Below, piece by piece: positions 10,854 to 19,183 of a DNA stretch of 45,765 nucleotides. The notes beneath the pieces were generated by a model. The model did no database searches, was not told the origin of the DNA, and saw only the letters and a list, made by a program, of their open reading frames with translations. A program made the position numbers and the translations under genes. The stretch comes from Candidatus Aerophobetes bacterium Ae_b3b (GTDB taxonomy: Bacteria; Aerophobota; Aerophobia; Aerophobales; AE-B3A): contig NJBP01000009.1 of NCBI GenBank assembly GCA_005223085.1, forward strand, positions 1 through 45,765, given 5' to 3'. The first letter of the stretch is position 1. Every line of letters begins with the position of its first letter.

Positions 10854-11816
10854 ATGGATGCAAAAATAAAGATAGATAATGGACGAGATTTGTCCTTTCT
10901 CTGTGGAAAAAGAGACGAAAATTTAAAGATTATAGAAAAGGAGTTGGGAGTTAGGTTCATCCTCAGAGATAATTTTTTGAAAATTATAGGAGAAAAAAAA
11001 GGGGTAAAACAAGCTGAACAAATTGTAGAGGAAATCTTCTCTCAGTTACATAAAGGATATTCGCCTCATTTGGAGGAGATAGAATCTGCCCTGGGAAGGA
11101 TAAAGAAAGGAGAGAAGGGAAGACTGGAGGAAGATTCTTCCTCAGTTATACTTACTTCCTCTCGAGGGAGAAAGGTAAGACCCAGGACCGAAGGGCAGAG
11201 AAAATACGTCGAAGTAATGAAGAACAGTGATGTGGTTTTTAGTATCGGTCCTGCAGGGACTGGTAAAACCTATCTGGCAGTAGCCATGGCTATAGCTACT
11301 TTAGAGAAGGAAGAAGTTGTGCGGATAATCCTAACTCGTCCCACAGTAGAGGCGGGAGAGAAGTTGGGTTATCTACCCGGAGGACTGGAGGATAAAGTAG
11401 AGCCGTATCTGCGTCCTTTATACGATGCCCTCTACGATTTAATTTTTGCTGATAAATTTCAGACACTTTTAGACAGGAGAATTATCGAAATTGCTCCTCT
11501 TGCCTATATGAGGGGACGTACTTTGAATGATGCGTTTATTATTCTAGATGAGGCACAAAACACAACCTATGAGCAGATGAAGATGTTCTTAACCAGACTG
11601 GGTTTTGGTTCCAAAGTTGTGATTACAGGGGATATTACTCAGATCGATCTTCCTGCCTATCGCTCCTCAGGTCTAGTTGAAGTGCAGTCATTGTTTAAAC
11701 GGATAAAAGGGATAGAAACCGTTTATCTTACTCAGAGGGATGTGGTAAGGCATCGTCTAGTACAGGAAATAGTGAAGGCTTATGAAAATCATGAAGAAAA
11801 GATTAAAAATAGTTAA
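10854..11816 (+). CDS. PhoH-family ATPase (PhoL type)
   Basis: PhoH/PhoL proteins are RNA-linked ATPases almost always found beside ybeY, as here. A KH-like N-terminal domain (about residues 15-65) precedes the PhoH domain with Walker A GPAGTGKT at 132-139, RPTVEAGEKLGYLPGG, Walker B FIILDEAQNTT and sensor VVITGDITQIDLP. The 320-residue length is normal. The next gene starts inside its last codons, so the phoH-HD-ybeY genes are translationally coupled and probably act together in ribosome or RNA maintenance. Confidence 0.95.
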   Translation: MDAKIKIDNGRDLSFLCGKRDENLKIIEKELGVRFILRDNFLKIIGEKKGVKQAEQIVEEIFSQLHKGYSPHLEEIESALGRIKKGEKGRLEEDSSSVILTSSRGRKVRPRTEGQRKYVEVMKNSDVVFSIGPAGTGKTYLAVAMAIATLEKEEVVRIILTRPTVEAGEKLGYLPGGLEDKVEPYLRPLYDALYDLIFADKFQTLLDRRIIEIAPLAYMRGRTLNDAFIILDEAQNTTYEQMKMFLTRLGFGSKVVITGDITQIDLPAYRSSGLVEVQSLFKRIKGIETVYLTQRDVVRHRLVQEIVKAYENHEEKIKNS

Positions 11817-13257
11817 AAGATTTGAAAAAAGAGAAAAATCCAACTATCCGGGATTCAAAATTAGGGATATTTTTGCTAGATCTCATCTCTGGAAATGGGC
11901 CTGGGGAGTGGGATTGATATCGAGTTTGTCTTTGGTTTTTCTCTTACCCCCTACCAGTGAAATAACTTTTTTCAATAAGTTAGGAATGATCATTCTGATT
12001 ACTTTTTTTGTCATTATTTTCTTCATTTACCTTTGGCGGTTCTGGGTGCAATTTCTTATACCCAAACCTTTGAGTCTCTGTGCGATTTTGATCATCTCGA
12101 TGGCTCTCATGGGTAGAATTATCATCCTCTTACCTCAAGTCTCCAACTATTTTATTCCTATTGCTTTTTTATCCATCCTTGGCTCACTTCTTTTTGCACC
12201 TTCATTGTCGGTTTTAGTAACCTTGCTATTCAGTATCCTCTTTAGCATTAATGCTGCGAGTTTGAACCTTATGCCGGTTCTAGTCATGGGGGGAATCGTG
12301 GGAGCCTACAGCGCTACCTTCGTTCACCAGAGAACCGATTTGACTAAGGGTGGTCTTTATGTGGGTACATCTAATGTATTGATTATATTAGCTGTGGGTC
12401 TACTTGCTAACTATTCTTTTGACCATTGGGACCTCCTTTGGGGAATGGGCGGCGGGTTTTTTTCTAGCATTCTGGCTCTGACGGTTTTGCCTTACCTGGA
12501 AACCTATTTCGGCATTACTACCGATATCAAATTGCTGGAGCTAGGCAATCTCAATCTTCCTCTTTTGAACAGACTATCTATAGAAGCACCGGGGACTTAT
12601 CACCACACCATAATGGTCGCCAGTCTAGCCGAAGCCGGGGCAGAGGCCCTGGGCGCCAATCCTCTCTTGGTCAGGGTGGGAGCCTATTACCATGATGTGG
12701 GTAAGATTCTTCGGCCTCATTTTTTCTTTGAAAATGCTGGGACAGGCAAGAATAATTATCATGACAAGATGGCTCCTAATTTGAGTTCTATGATTGTTAT
12801 CTCTCATGTAAAAGACGGAATAGAACTTGCCCAAAGGAATCGACTCCCTGGACTTGTTACCGACATTATCAGGCAACATCACGGGACAGGACTGATAGCC
12901 TATTTTTATAGGGAAGCACTAAAGGAAAGGGGGGAAGAGAAAGAATCAATACATGAAGAGAATTTCCGTTACCCCGGTCCCAAACCCCGGACAAAAGAGT
13001 CAGCTATTGTAATGCTAGCAGATTCAGTAGAGGCCGCCTTTCGTTTCTCTGCCCAAAAAACTCTGAAGGGTATACAATCGCAGGTAAAGAAAGTGGTGAA
13101 TAATAAATTGAAGGATAATCAACTTGATGAGTGTGATTTAACTTTAGGAGAAATAGCCAGAATATCTGATGCCTTCGTTAGGATTCTTGCCGGTGTTATC
13201 CACACCCGTGGAAGGTATCCGGAGGAGATGCTAAAGAGTCAATCGGTGGTCGGGTGA
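11782..13257 (+). CDS. Compact 7TM-HD phosphohydrolase (PgpH-like)
   Basis: Membrane protein with about six or seven hydrophobic segments between residues 38 and 250 and a cytoplasmic HD domain after residue 265. Metal-binding histidines are visible in TYHHTIMVASLAEAG, GAYYHDVGKI and IRQHHGT. PgpH proteins with this HD domain hydrolyse cyclic di-AMP. The large extracellular HDED domain normally between the first and second membrane segments is missing: this protein is 491 residues against roughly 700. The start at 11782 overlaps phoH by 35 bases (an ATG at 11791 is an alternative) and the stop overlaps ybeY by 4 bases. Placement between phoH and ybeY is usual for this family. Confidence 0.85.
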   Translation: MKIMKKRLKIVKRFEKREKSNYPGFKIRDIFARSHLWKWAWGVGLISSLSLVFLLPPTSEITFFNKLGMIILITFFVIIFFIYLWRFWVQFLIPKPLSLCAILIISMALMGRIIILLPQVSNYFIPIAFLSILGSLLFAPSLSVLVTLLFSILFSINAASLNLMPVLVMGGIVGAYSATFVHQRTDLTKGGLYVGTSNVLIILAVGLLANYSFDHWDLLWGMGGGFFSSILALTVLPYLETYFGITTDIKLLELGNLNLPLLNRLSIEAPGTYHHTIMVASLAEAGAEALGANPLLVRVGAYYHDVGKILRPHFFFENAGTGKNNYHDKMAPNLSSMIVISHVKDGIELAQRNRLPGLVTDIIRQHHGTGLIAYFYREALKERGEEKESIHEENFRYPGPKPRTKESAIVMLADSVEAAFRFSAQKTLKGIQSQVKKVVNNKLKDNQLDECDLTLGEIARISDAFVRILAGVIHTRGRYPEEMLKSQSVVG

Positions 13258-13715
13258 ACCCTGAGCACACATATACCAAGATTCAGATAAGAAGTCTTCT
13301 GAACCTACAGGTAAACATAAGGTTTTTAGAAAAGGTAGCTTCCGCAGCCTTATTTCATGAGCAGGTGCACAAGGATAAAGAAGTGAGCATAGTCCTGGTA
13401 GATAATAAAACGATCAAACAATTAAACGATAAATTTCGTGGTATTTCGGAGGCAACCGATGTCCTGGCTTTTCCCTTGGGTGGGGAGTTCTCCTCCACGG
13501 AGAATCTTTTGGGTGAGATTGTAATTTCGGTAGAAAGAGCTAAAGAGGCGGTAAAGGAAGGAGGGCATCGACTTAAAGAAGAGCTTGCTCTTTTGGTAGT
13601 TCATGGAATCCTTCATTTACTTGGGCATGCCGATGAGAAAAAAAAAGAACGAGAGATTATGAGGAATAAGGAAGGTAAAATTCTAGAATCTTTGGGAATA
13701 AAGATAGAGATTTAA
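13254..13715 (+). CDS. ybeY: Endoribonuclease YbeY (rRNA maturation factor)
   Basis: YbeY is a zinc-dependent RNase for 16S rRNA 3' maturation and ribosome quality control. Family blocks NDKFRGISEATDVLAFPLG and LLGEIVIS are present. The zinc site, normally HGxLHLxGYDH, reads HGILHLLGHAD: H117 and H121 are kept, but the position of the third histidine is D127, and a histidine sits two residues earlier (H125). The protein could still bind metal with Asp or the displaced His. GTG start within the GTGA overlap with the previous gene; 153 residues, normal length. Confidence 0.92.
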   Translation: MNPEHTYTKIQIRSLLNLQVNIRFLEKVASAALFHEQVHKDKEVSIVLVDNKTIKQLNDKFRGISEATDVLAFPLGGEFSSTENLLGEIVISVERAKEAVKEGGHRLKEELALLVVHGILHLLGHADEKKKEREIMRNKEGKILESLGIKIEI

Positions 13716-13728
13716 AAGGAGACCACCA

Positions 13729-14313
13729 ATGAAGTCGCTAGCCAAGAACAGGTGTTTACTTTTCTTAGCTTTTTTGCTATGCTTTCTTTTGGGACTGGGG
13801 ATTCGTGCTCCCAAAGCGGCATTGATAGCTAAGATAGGGTATATAGATATACAAAAGATTTTTCAGGGATATAAAAAAACTGGGGATCTGGAGGCAAGTC
13901 TTAAGAAGAGTCAGACCGAACAACGGCAGAACTTAGAAAAGTTAAAAGAAGAAATCGAAAAGCTAAGAAATGAACTCAAGGAAGGGGAGTTAATACTTAC
14001 TGAATCTGCCAAAGAAGAGAAGCAGGTTGAGATAGACCAGAAGGCCAGAGAATTGGACAATTTAGCGCGGGATATTACGGAAAAGTTGGAGGGACGGAGA
14101 GAACAGTATACGGATGAGATAGTGAAAGATATCTACGCTATGACTAGGTCCATGGCTGAACGGGAAGGATACAGGTTGGTTTTTCATAAGGAAGCCTTAA
14201 TTTATGCCACCCCGGAGCCGGAGTTTGATTTGACGGAAAAGGTACTATCCGAATTGAATGAAAAATATAGAGCCATCTCCGAATCCACTCCTTCCATTTC
14301 TCCAACTGACTAA
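13729..14313 (+). CDS. Periplasmic chaperone of the OmpH/Skp family
   Basis: Skp-type proteins hold unfolded outer-membrane proteins in the periplasm. This 194-residue protein has an N-terminal signal (hydrophobic LLFLAFLLCFLLGLGI), then the family opening KIGYIDIQKIFQGY, a long charged coiled coil (about residues 50-130) forming the tentacles, and a C-terminal strand segment GYRLVFHKEALIYA. AAAGGAG lies upstream of the ATG. It precedes lpxD, the classic skp-lpxD order of Gram-negative envelope clusters; BamA is not in the window. Confidence 0.85.
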   Translation: MKSLAKNRCLLFLAFLLCFLLGLGIRAPKAALIAKIGYIDIQKIFQGYKKTGDLEASLKKSQTEQRQNLEKLKEEIEKLRNELKEGELILTESAKEEKQVEIDQKARELDNLARDITEKLEGRREQYTDEIVKDIYAMTRSMAEREGYRLVFHKEALIYATPEPEFDLTEKVLSELNEKYRAISESTPSISPTD

Positions 14314-14331
14314 AGATTAGCAGGATAAAGA

Positions 14332-15351
14332 ATGGAAAAAAGTTTAAGAGAATTAGCGGAGCTAGTAGACGGAAGAATAGAGAGGGATGGGAGTGTAAAG
14401 GTTAAGGGGGTGGCCAAGGTCGAAGAGGCAAAGAAAGGAGAAATTACTCTAGCTATCTCCGAGAAATTCCTGCACCAGGCTCGCCAAAGTCAAGCTTCGG
14501 CTGTTATAGTTCCCCTGGGGGTTAAAGATTTCTCCAAGCCTGTTATACAGGTAAAAAATCCTAGGCTAGCCTTTGCCCAGGTATTGGAGCTATTTGCTCC
14601 TCAACCACCGAGACCTTCCGGAATTCATTCTACGGTTTTAATTGGTGTTAAGGTAGAGATGGGTAAAGATGTTACGATGGGTCCATATACAGTCCTCAGC
14701 GATGGAGTTAAATTAGCGGATAATGTCTACATCTCTTCTGAAGTATATCTGGGTAACAACGTAAGAATCGGCAAAGGAAGTTTCATACACCCCCGGGTTA
14801 CTATTCTGGATAATACAATTGTAGGGGAAAAAGTGATCATTCACTCCGGAACTGTGATAGGTTCTGATGGCTTTGGTTTTGCTAAAAAAGAAGATGGGTC
14901 CTACTACAAGATTCCTCAGGTGGGCAAGGTTGTGATTGAAGATGAAGTGGAGATAGGAGCCAATGTGGCCATAGATCGGGCAACTATTGGAGAAACACGA
15001 ATAGGCTCAGGATGTAAAATCGACAATTTGGTACATATTGCACATAATGTCACCTTAGGAAGAAATGTAGCTATTGTTGGTTTAGTGGGAATCTCGGGTA
15101 GTTCAACTATAGGGGATGGGGTCATTCTAGCTGGTCAAGCGGGAGTAACCGATCATGTAAGGATTGGTAATAACACCATAGTCGCTGCTAAATCGGGAGT
15201 TACCAAGAATATAGGGCCAAATCAATTTGTATCCGGCTTTCCGGCAAGACCGCACTCTAAACAAAAAAGGGTAAAGGCTATCATCAACCAACTACCTAAG
15301 CTTCTGGAACGGGTGAGAAAACTTGAGAAGATGAATAGAGGGAAAAAATAA
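14332..15351 (+). CDS. lpxD: UDP-3-O-(3-hydroxyacyl)glucosamine N-acyltransferase LpxD
   Basis: LpxD adds the second acyl chain in lipid A synthesis. An N-terminal uridine-binding domain (residues 1-100, with ITLAISEKF and PRLAFAQVLELF) is followed by a left-handed beta helix of hexapeptide repeats (about 105-300). The family segments GSDGFGFA, IPQVGKVVIEDEVEIGANV, and DNLVHIAHNV, which carries the catalytic histidine, are visible. A short C-terminal helix follows. Length 339 is normal. Its stop shares one base with the next start (TAATG). Confidence 0.96.
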   Translation: MEKSLRELAELVDGRIERDGSVKVKGVAKVEEAKKGEITLAISEKFLHQARQSQASAVIVPLGVKDFSKPVIQVKNPRLAFAQVLELFAPQPPRPSGIHSTVLIGVKVEMGKDVTMGPYTVLSDGVKLADNVYISSEVYLGNNVRIGKGSFIHPRVTILDNTIVGEKVIIHSGTVIGSDGFGFAKKEDGSYYKIPQVGKVVIEDEVEIGANVAIDRATIGETRIGSGCKIDNLVHIAHNVTLGRNVAIVGLVGISGSSTIGDGVILAGQAGVTDHVRIGNNTIVAAKSGVTKNIGPNQFVSGFPARPHSKQKRVKAIINQLPKLLERVRKLEKMNRGKK

Positions 15352-16619
15352 TGCAACTGCAACGCACTATCAAGAAGGTCGTTTTTTACAAGGGAACTGG
15401 CCTCCACTTGGGTAGAGAAGTTACTTTAACTTTAGAGTCTGCACCCCCGGGCTCGGGAATAGTTTTTATAAGGGAAGACCTACCCGGTAGTCCCCAGATT
15501 AAGGCCAGCGTTAACAAAGTGGTAAGTAATCTGCGAGGAACAAGTTTAGGAGAAGGAAAGACAAGAGTTCGTACGGTGGAGCACATTTTAGCTGCTCTAG
15601 CAGGCCTCGGAATAGATAATATAAATATAAAAATGAATGAGGAGGAGGTACCTGCTGGTGATGGAAGCGCCCTTCCTTTTGTAAAATTGATTCAGGAAGC
15701 AGGTATTGTTGAACAAGCTACTCCCCGGCGATTCCTTATAATTAAAAAGCCTCTCTGGATAGAGGAAGAAGATAGAAGATTGGTTGTTCTTCCTCATGAT
15801 GGACTCAGAATCACCTATACCGTCGATTTTCCTCATTCTCCTCTTAAGTCGCAATTTGCTGAATTTAACATTAACGAGGAGGTTTTCACTCAGGAGATTG
15901 CTCCATCCAGGACCTTCGGCTTTATGGAAGAGGTGGAGGAGTTAAAGAAACAGGGTTTAGTTCAGGGAGGGTCTTTGCAGAACGCTGTAGTGATTGGTGA
16001 GGAGGGGATCATAAATAAGGAGGGGCTAAGATTTCCTAATGAACCTGTGCGTCACAAAATACTTGATTTAATAGGGGATCTTTATTTGCTGGGCCGACCT
16101 ATCCAGGCTCATATTATGGCGGTAAAATCAGGTCATCTTTTCCATGTTAAGTTAATTCAGAAACTTGAGGAGTTAAAGAATAAAGAAGGAAGTTTTTTGG
16201 ACATAAACGATATTGAAAGAGTACTTCCTCATAGGTATCCCTTCCTTCTGGTAGACAAGATTCTCGAGCTGGGAGAAAGAGAAATAGTGGGAGTGAAGAA
16301 TATCACGGTAAATGAGCCCTACTTTAGTGGTCATTTTCCCGGGCATCCTGTAGTACCGGCTGCTTTGATTGTTGAGGCTATGGCTCAGGTGGCCGGGGTT
16401 TACCTCTTGAATAAAAGTGAGAATCAGGGAAAGTTAGCCTACTTTGCAGGAATTGATAAAGCAAGGTTTAGAAGACCGGTAGTTCCCGGTGATCAGCTAA
16501 TCACCAGGGTAAAGGTGTTGAATTTAAGAAAAGCAACCGGACGGGTTCAAGCTACCTGCACGGTAGAGGGCAAGGTAGTAGCGGAAGCAGGGTTTCTCTT
16601 CAGTTTGGTAGAAAGGTAG
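15351..16619 (+). CDS. lpxC-fabZ: Bifunctional LpxC deacetylase / FabZ dehydratase
   Basis: One reading frame carries two enzymes. Residues 1-275 are LpxC, the zinc deacetylase that commits lipid A synthesis: zinc ligands in VEHILAAL (H78, catalytic E77) and PVRHKILDLIGDL (H235, D239), and the C-terminal acid-base histidine in KSGHLFH. Residues 283-422 are FabZ, the 3-hydroxyacyl-ACP dehydratase: HRYPFLLVD, then GHFPGHP with catalytic H328 and LIVEAMAQ with E342. Where FabZ usually has PG before that helix this protein has PA. Such fusions are known in Bacteroidota and some other phyla. Expected role: balancing lipid A against phospholipid precursors. Confidence 0.96.
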   Translation: MQLQRTIKKVVFYKGTGLHLGREVTLTLESAPPGSGIVFIREDLPGSPQIKASVNKVVSNLRGTSLGEGKTRVRTVEHILAALAGLGIDNINIKMNEEEVPAGDGSALPFVKLIQEAGIVEQATPRRFLIIKKPLWIEEEDRRLVVLPHDGLRITYTVDFPHSPLKSQFAEFNINEEVFTQEIAPSRTFGFMEEVEELKKQGLVQGGSLQNAVVIGEEGIINKEGLRFPNEPVRHKILDLIGDLYLLGRPIQAHIMAVKSGHLFHVKLIQKLEELKNKEGSFLDINDIERVLPHRYPFLLVDKILELGEREIVGVKNITVNEPYFSGHFPGHPVVPAALIVEAMAQVAGVYLLNKSENQGKLAYFAGIDKARFRRPVVPGDQLITRVKVLNLRKATGRVQATCTVEGKVVAEAGFLFSLVER

Positions 16620-16624
16620 AGCCA

Positions 16625-17347
16625 GTGTCGATTCTTAAAAATAAACTGCCTCAGCATGTGGCGATTATTATGGATGGCAATGGTAGATGGGCTAAGAAGA
16701 AGGGTCTACCTCGGATGGAGGGACATAGAGTAGGAATTGAAAAGATAAGGGAGATAATTCAGGTCTGCTCAGATCTCGGGATAAGGATCTTAACCATCTA
16801 TGCTTTCTCCTGCCAGAACTGGAAGAGGCCTTCCTGGGAAGTAAGTTTTCTCATGTCGAGGTTTGAAGCCTACCTTAACAAGGAAATAGATGAGATGAAT
16901 AAGAAAGGAATTCGATTTCAGGTTATCGGAAGAAGGGAGAGTCTTTCGGCATCAATGCAAAAGAAGATAAGGAGGGCGATGTCCTTAACGAGAGGCAATG
17001 AGGATTTTATTTTTAACCTGGCCCTTAACTATGGAGGACAGGAGGAGATTCTGGATGCGGTTAAGGAAATAGCTCAAGAGGTTAAAAAGGGAGATCTTTC
17101 TCCTGAGGAGATAGACTTAACTCTTTTTAAGCGATATCTGTATACCGATGATTTACCTTATCCTGATCTTCTAATCAGGACCGGTGGCGAGTATCGGGTA
17201 AGTAATTTTCTTTTGTGGCAAATCGCCTATACCGAGTTTTGGGTTACCCCTATTTTTTGGCCTGATTTTGGGAAAAAAGAGTTTATCGAAGCTCTTGAAG
17301 ATTATGCCCACCGGGAAAGGAGATTTGGAGGAATACGCGAAGATTAA
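16625..17347 (+). CDS. uppS: Isoprenyl transferase (undecaprenyl diphosphate synthase)
   Basis: Makes the C55 lipid carrier for cell-wall and LPS sugars from FPP and IPP. The family signature IIMDGNGRWA (D17), the block GHRVGIEKIREII, and the C-terminal RTGGEYRVSNFLLWQ and WPDF are all present. The conserved FSxENW reads FSCQNWKRP, with Gln in place of Glu. The start is GTG 5 bases after the previous stop, with weak SD; 240 residues is typical. CdsA overlaps its end, the usual uppS-cdsA order. Confidence 0.95.
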   Translation: MSILKNKLPQHVAIIMDGNGRWAKKKGLPRMEGHRVGIEKIREIIQVCSDLGIRILTIYAFSCQNWKRPSWEVSFLMSRFEAYLNKEIDEMNKKGIRFQVIGRRESLSASMQKKIRRAMSLTRGNEDFIFNLALNYGGQEEILDAVKEIAQEVKKGDLSPEEIDLTLFKRYLYTDDLPYPDLLIRTGGEYRVSNFLLWQIAYTEFWVTPIFWPDFGKKEFIEALEDYAHRERRFGGIRED

Positions 17348-18152
17348 GGTGTGGCTGAAGCGGACAGTTGTTGCTTGCATCTTTATTCCCTTTCTTATTC
17401 TCATCATATGGTGGGGAGGAATAGTTTTTCTGGGGTTGGTTTGTCTCATCAGTGCAGTGGCATTATTTGAATTTTACCAGGGAATTAAAAAAAAGGGACA
17501 AAAGCCTTTCTTAATTGAGGGTATCTCGTTAGGCATGTTTGTCCCGGTTTCTATCTATATCTGGGGGGATAGGGCTCTACCTCCAGTTCTCATTTTGATC
17601 ATCTTCTGTGTCTTTATGAGGCAATTTTTAAAATTTGAGACAAAGGATGCTTTTACTAATATTGCCCTAACGATGGGGGGGATTTTCTATATATGCCTTC
17701 TATTTAGCTATGCGTTAATCTTGAGAGGCCAGACCTCAGGGGCGAGGCTAGTAATAACTGTTTTCTTTGTTACCTGGCTGGGTGATACAGGAGCCTATCT
17801 AATAGGCAGACGATGGGGTCAACATAAACTGTGTGTCCGCCTGAGTCCTTATAAGTCCATGGAGGGCTTTATCGGGGCAGTCCTAATAAGTTGTGTTGCT
17901 ATGCTTATCTCCCGATTGTGGCTGACTTTCCCCCTCTTTCATACTTTAGCTTTAGGGGTCATGATAGGGATGGTCGGGCAGATAGGGGACCTTTTTGAAT
18001 CCATGTTAAAGCGCGAGATGGGAATAAAGGATTTTGGTAGAATTCTTCCTGGGCATGGAGGGGTCTTAGACAGGTTTGATAGCCTTCTTTTCACCGTTCC
18101 TTTGTTCTACTACTACGTCAAATACTTGATAACACTGGGAAATTTCTCATGA
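17304..18152 (+). CDS. cdsA: Phosphatidate cytidylyltransferase CdsA
   Basis: CdsA makes CDP-diacylglycerol from phosphatidic acid and CTP in the inner membrane. It has about seven to eight hydrophobic segments and the C-terminal signature SMLKREMGIKDFG followed by LPGHGGVLDRFDS. The start is uncertain: ATG at 17304 overlaps uppS by 44 bases; GTG at 17349, immediately after the uppS stop, would give a protein starting just before the first membrane segment. The stop overlaps rseP by 4 bases. In many bacteria dxr lies between cdsA and rseP; it is absent here. Confidence 0.93.
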   Translation: MPTGKGDLEEYAKIKVWLKRTVVACIFIPFLILIIWWGGIVFLGLVCLISAVALFEFYQGIKKKGQKPFLIEGISLGMFVPVSIYIWGDRALPPVLILIIFCVFMRQFLKFETKDAFTNIALTMGGIFYICLLFSYALILRGQTSGARLVITVFFVTWLGDTGAYLIGRRWGQHKLCVRLSPYKSMEGFIGAVLISCVAMLISRLWLTFPLFHTLALGVMIGMVGQIGDLFESMLKREMGIKDFGRILPGHGGVLDRFDSLLFTVPLFYYYVKYLITLGNFS

Positions 18153-19183
18153 TTGTGACGGCTGTATTTGTATTAGGAGTCTTTCTTCTTTTAATTATCC
18201 CGCATGAATTGGGACATTTCTGGGCCGCAAAAAAATGCGGGATACGGGTTCATAGATTCTCCCTTGGTTTAGGCCCTAAATTATGGGGGTTTAAAAAAGG
18301 TGAGACTGAATATTCTATCTCAGTTTTTCCCCTAGGAGGCTACGTAAAGATAGCGGGAATGGAGCCAGGGGAAAGAGATTTAGAAAATGGCTTCTATCGT
18401 AAGCCTTTAAGGGATAGGATTTTGGTGTTGAGTGCCGGTTCGGCAATGAATTATCTGGTAGCTATCATTTTGTTCTCTCTCGTCTTTATGATGGGTTTTC
18501 AAACTCTTAATTTGAAAGAAGCAATTATTGGAGAGGTTAAAAAAGATTCAGCTGCAGCATCAGCTTCTCTTTTACCCGGAGACAAGATTTTAAAGATTAA
18601 TGGACAGGAAGTAAAAGGATGGGAAGAGATGGCGCTTGCCATAAAGGATAGTCAAGAGATTGTTCTTAAACTAGAGGTTCAAAGGGAAAAGAAAGTTTTC
18701 TTCATTCAGGTAAAACCTATTTTTGATCCCCAACTGAAGAGGAAAATGATCGGCATTTCTCCCTCCCAAGTCTTTGTCCGGTACAGCCCTCTAATTGCTT
18801 TGGCTAAAGGGGTAGAGAGAACATTCTTTATAACTAAACTTATCCTTACTGCCCTGGGAGGAATGATCATGGGTAAGGTTCCCGCCCAATTTGCCGGGCC
18901 GGTGGGTATTGTTGGAATTATAGGGCAAAGTGTCAAAATGGGCCTAAGTCCTCTTTTTTCCCTGGCTGCTCTTTTAAGCATTAACCTGGGATTATTTAAT
19001 CTGTTTCCCATCCCAGCCTTAGATGGGGGAAGACTCCTGTTTCTGGCTGTGGAGGGGATTAGAGGCAAAGCTCTCGACTCAAAGAAGGAAGAATTAATCC
19101 ATTATATAGGCTTTGTTATCCTTATTGCCTTAATTCTGCTTATAACCTATCAGGATATCCTTAGGTGGATAGGTGCAAGATAA
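18149..19183 (+). CDS. rseP: Site-2 membrane metalloprotease RseP
   Basis: RseP cuts transmembrane segments of anti-sigma factors and leftover signal peptides. Zinc motif HELGHF at residues 19-24 lies in the first membrane segment; a single PDZ domain occupies about residues 115-200 (LLPGDKILKINGQEVKGW); the third metal ligand is in the LDG motif FPIPALDGGRLLF. Four membrane segments are apparent. Only one PDZ domain is present, giving 344 residues, as in many non-enterobacterial members. ATGA overlap with cdsA. Confidence 0.95.
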   Translation: MIVTAVFVLGVFLLLIIPHELGHFWAAKKCGIRVHRFSLGLGPKLWGFKKGETEYSISVFPLGGYVKIAGMEPGERDLENGFYRKPLRDRILVLSAGSAMNYLVAIILFSLVFMMGFQTLNLKEAIIGEVKKDSAAASASLLPGDKILKINGQEVKGWEEMALAIKDSQEIVLKLEVQREKKVFFIQVKPIFDPQLKRKMIGISPSQVFVRYSPLIALAKGVERTFFITKLILTALGGMIMGKVPAQFAGPVGIVGIIGQSVKMGLSPLFSLAALLSINLGLFNLFPIPALDGGRLLFLAVEGIRGKALDSKKEELIHYIGFVILIALILLITYQDILRWIGAR

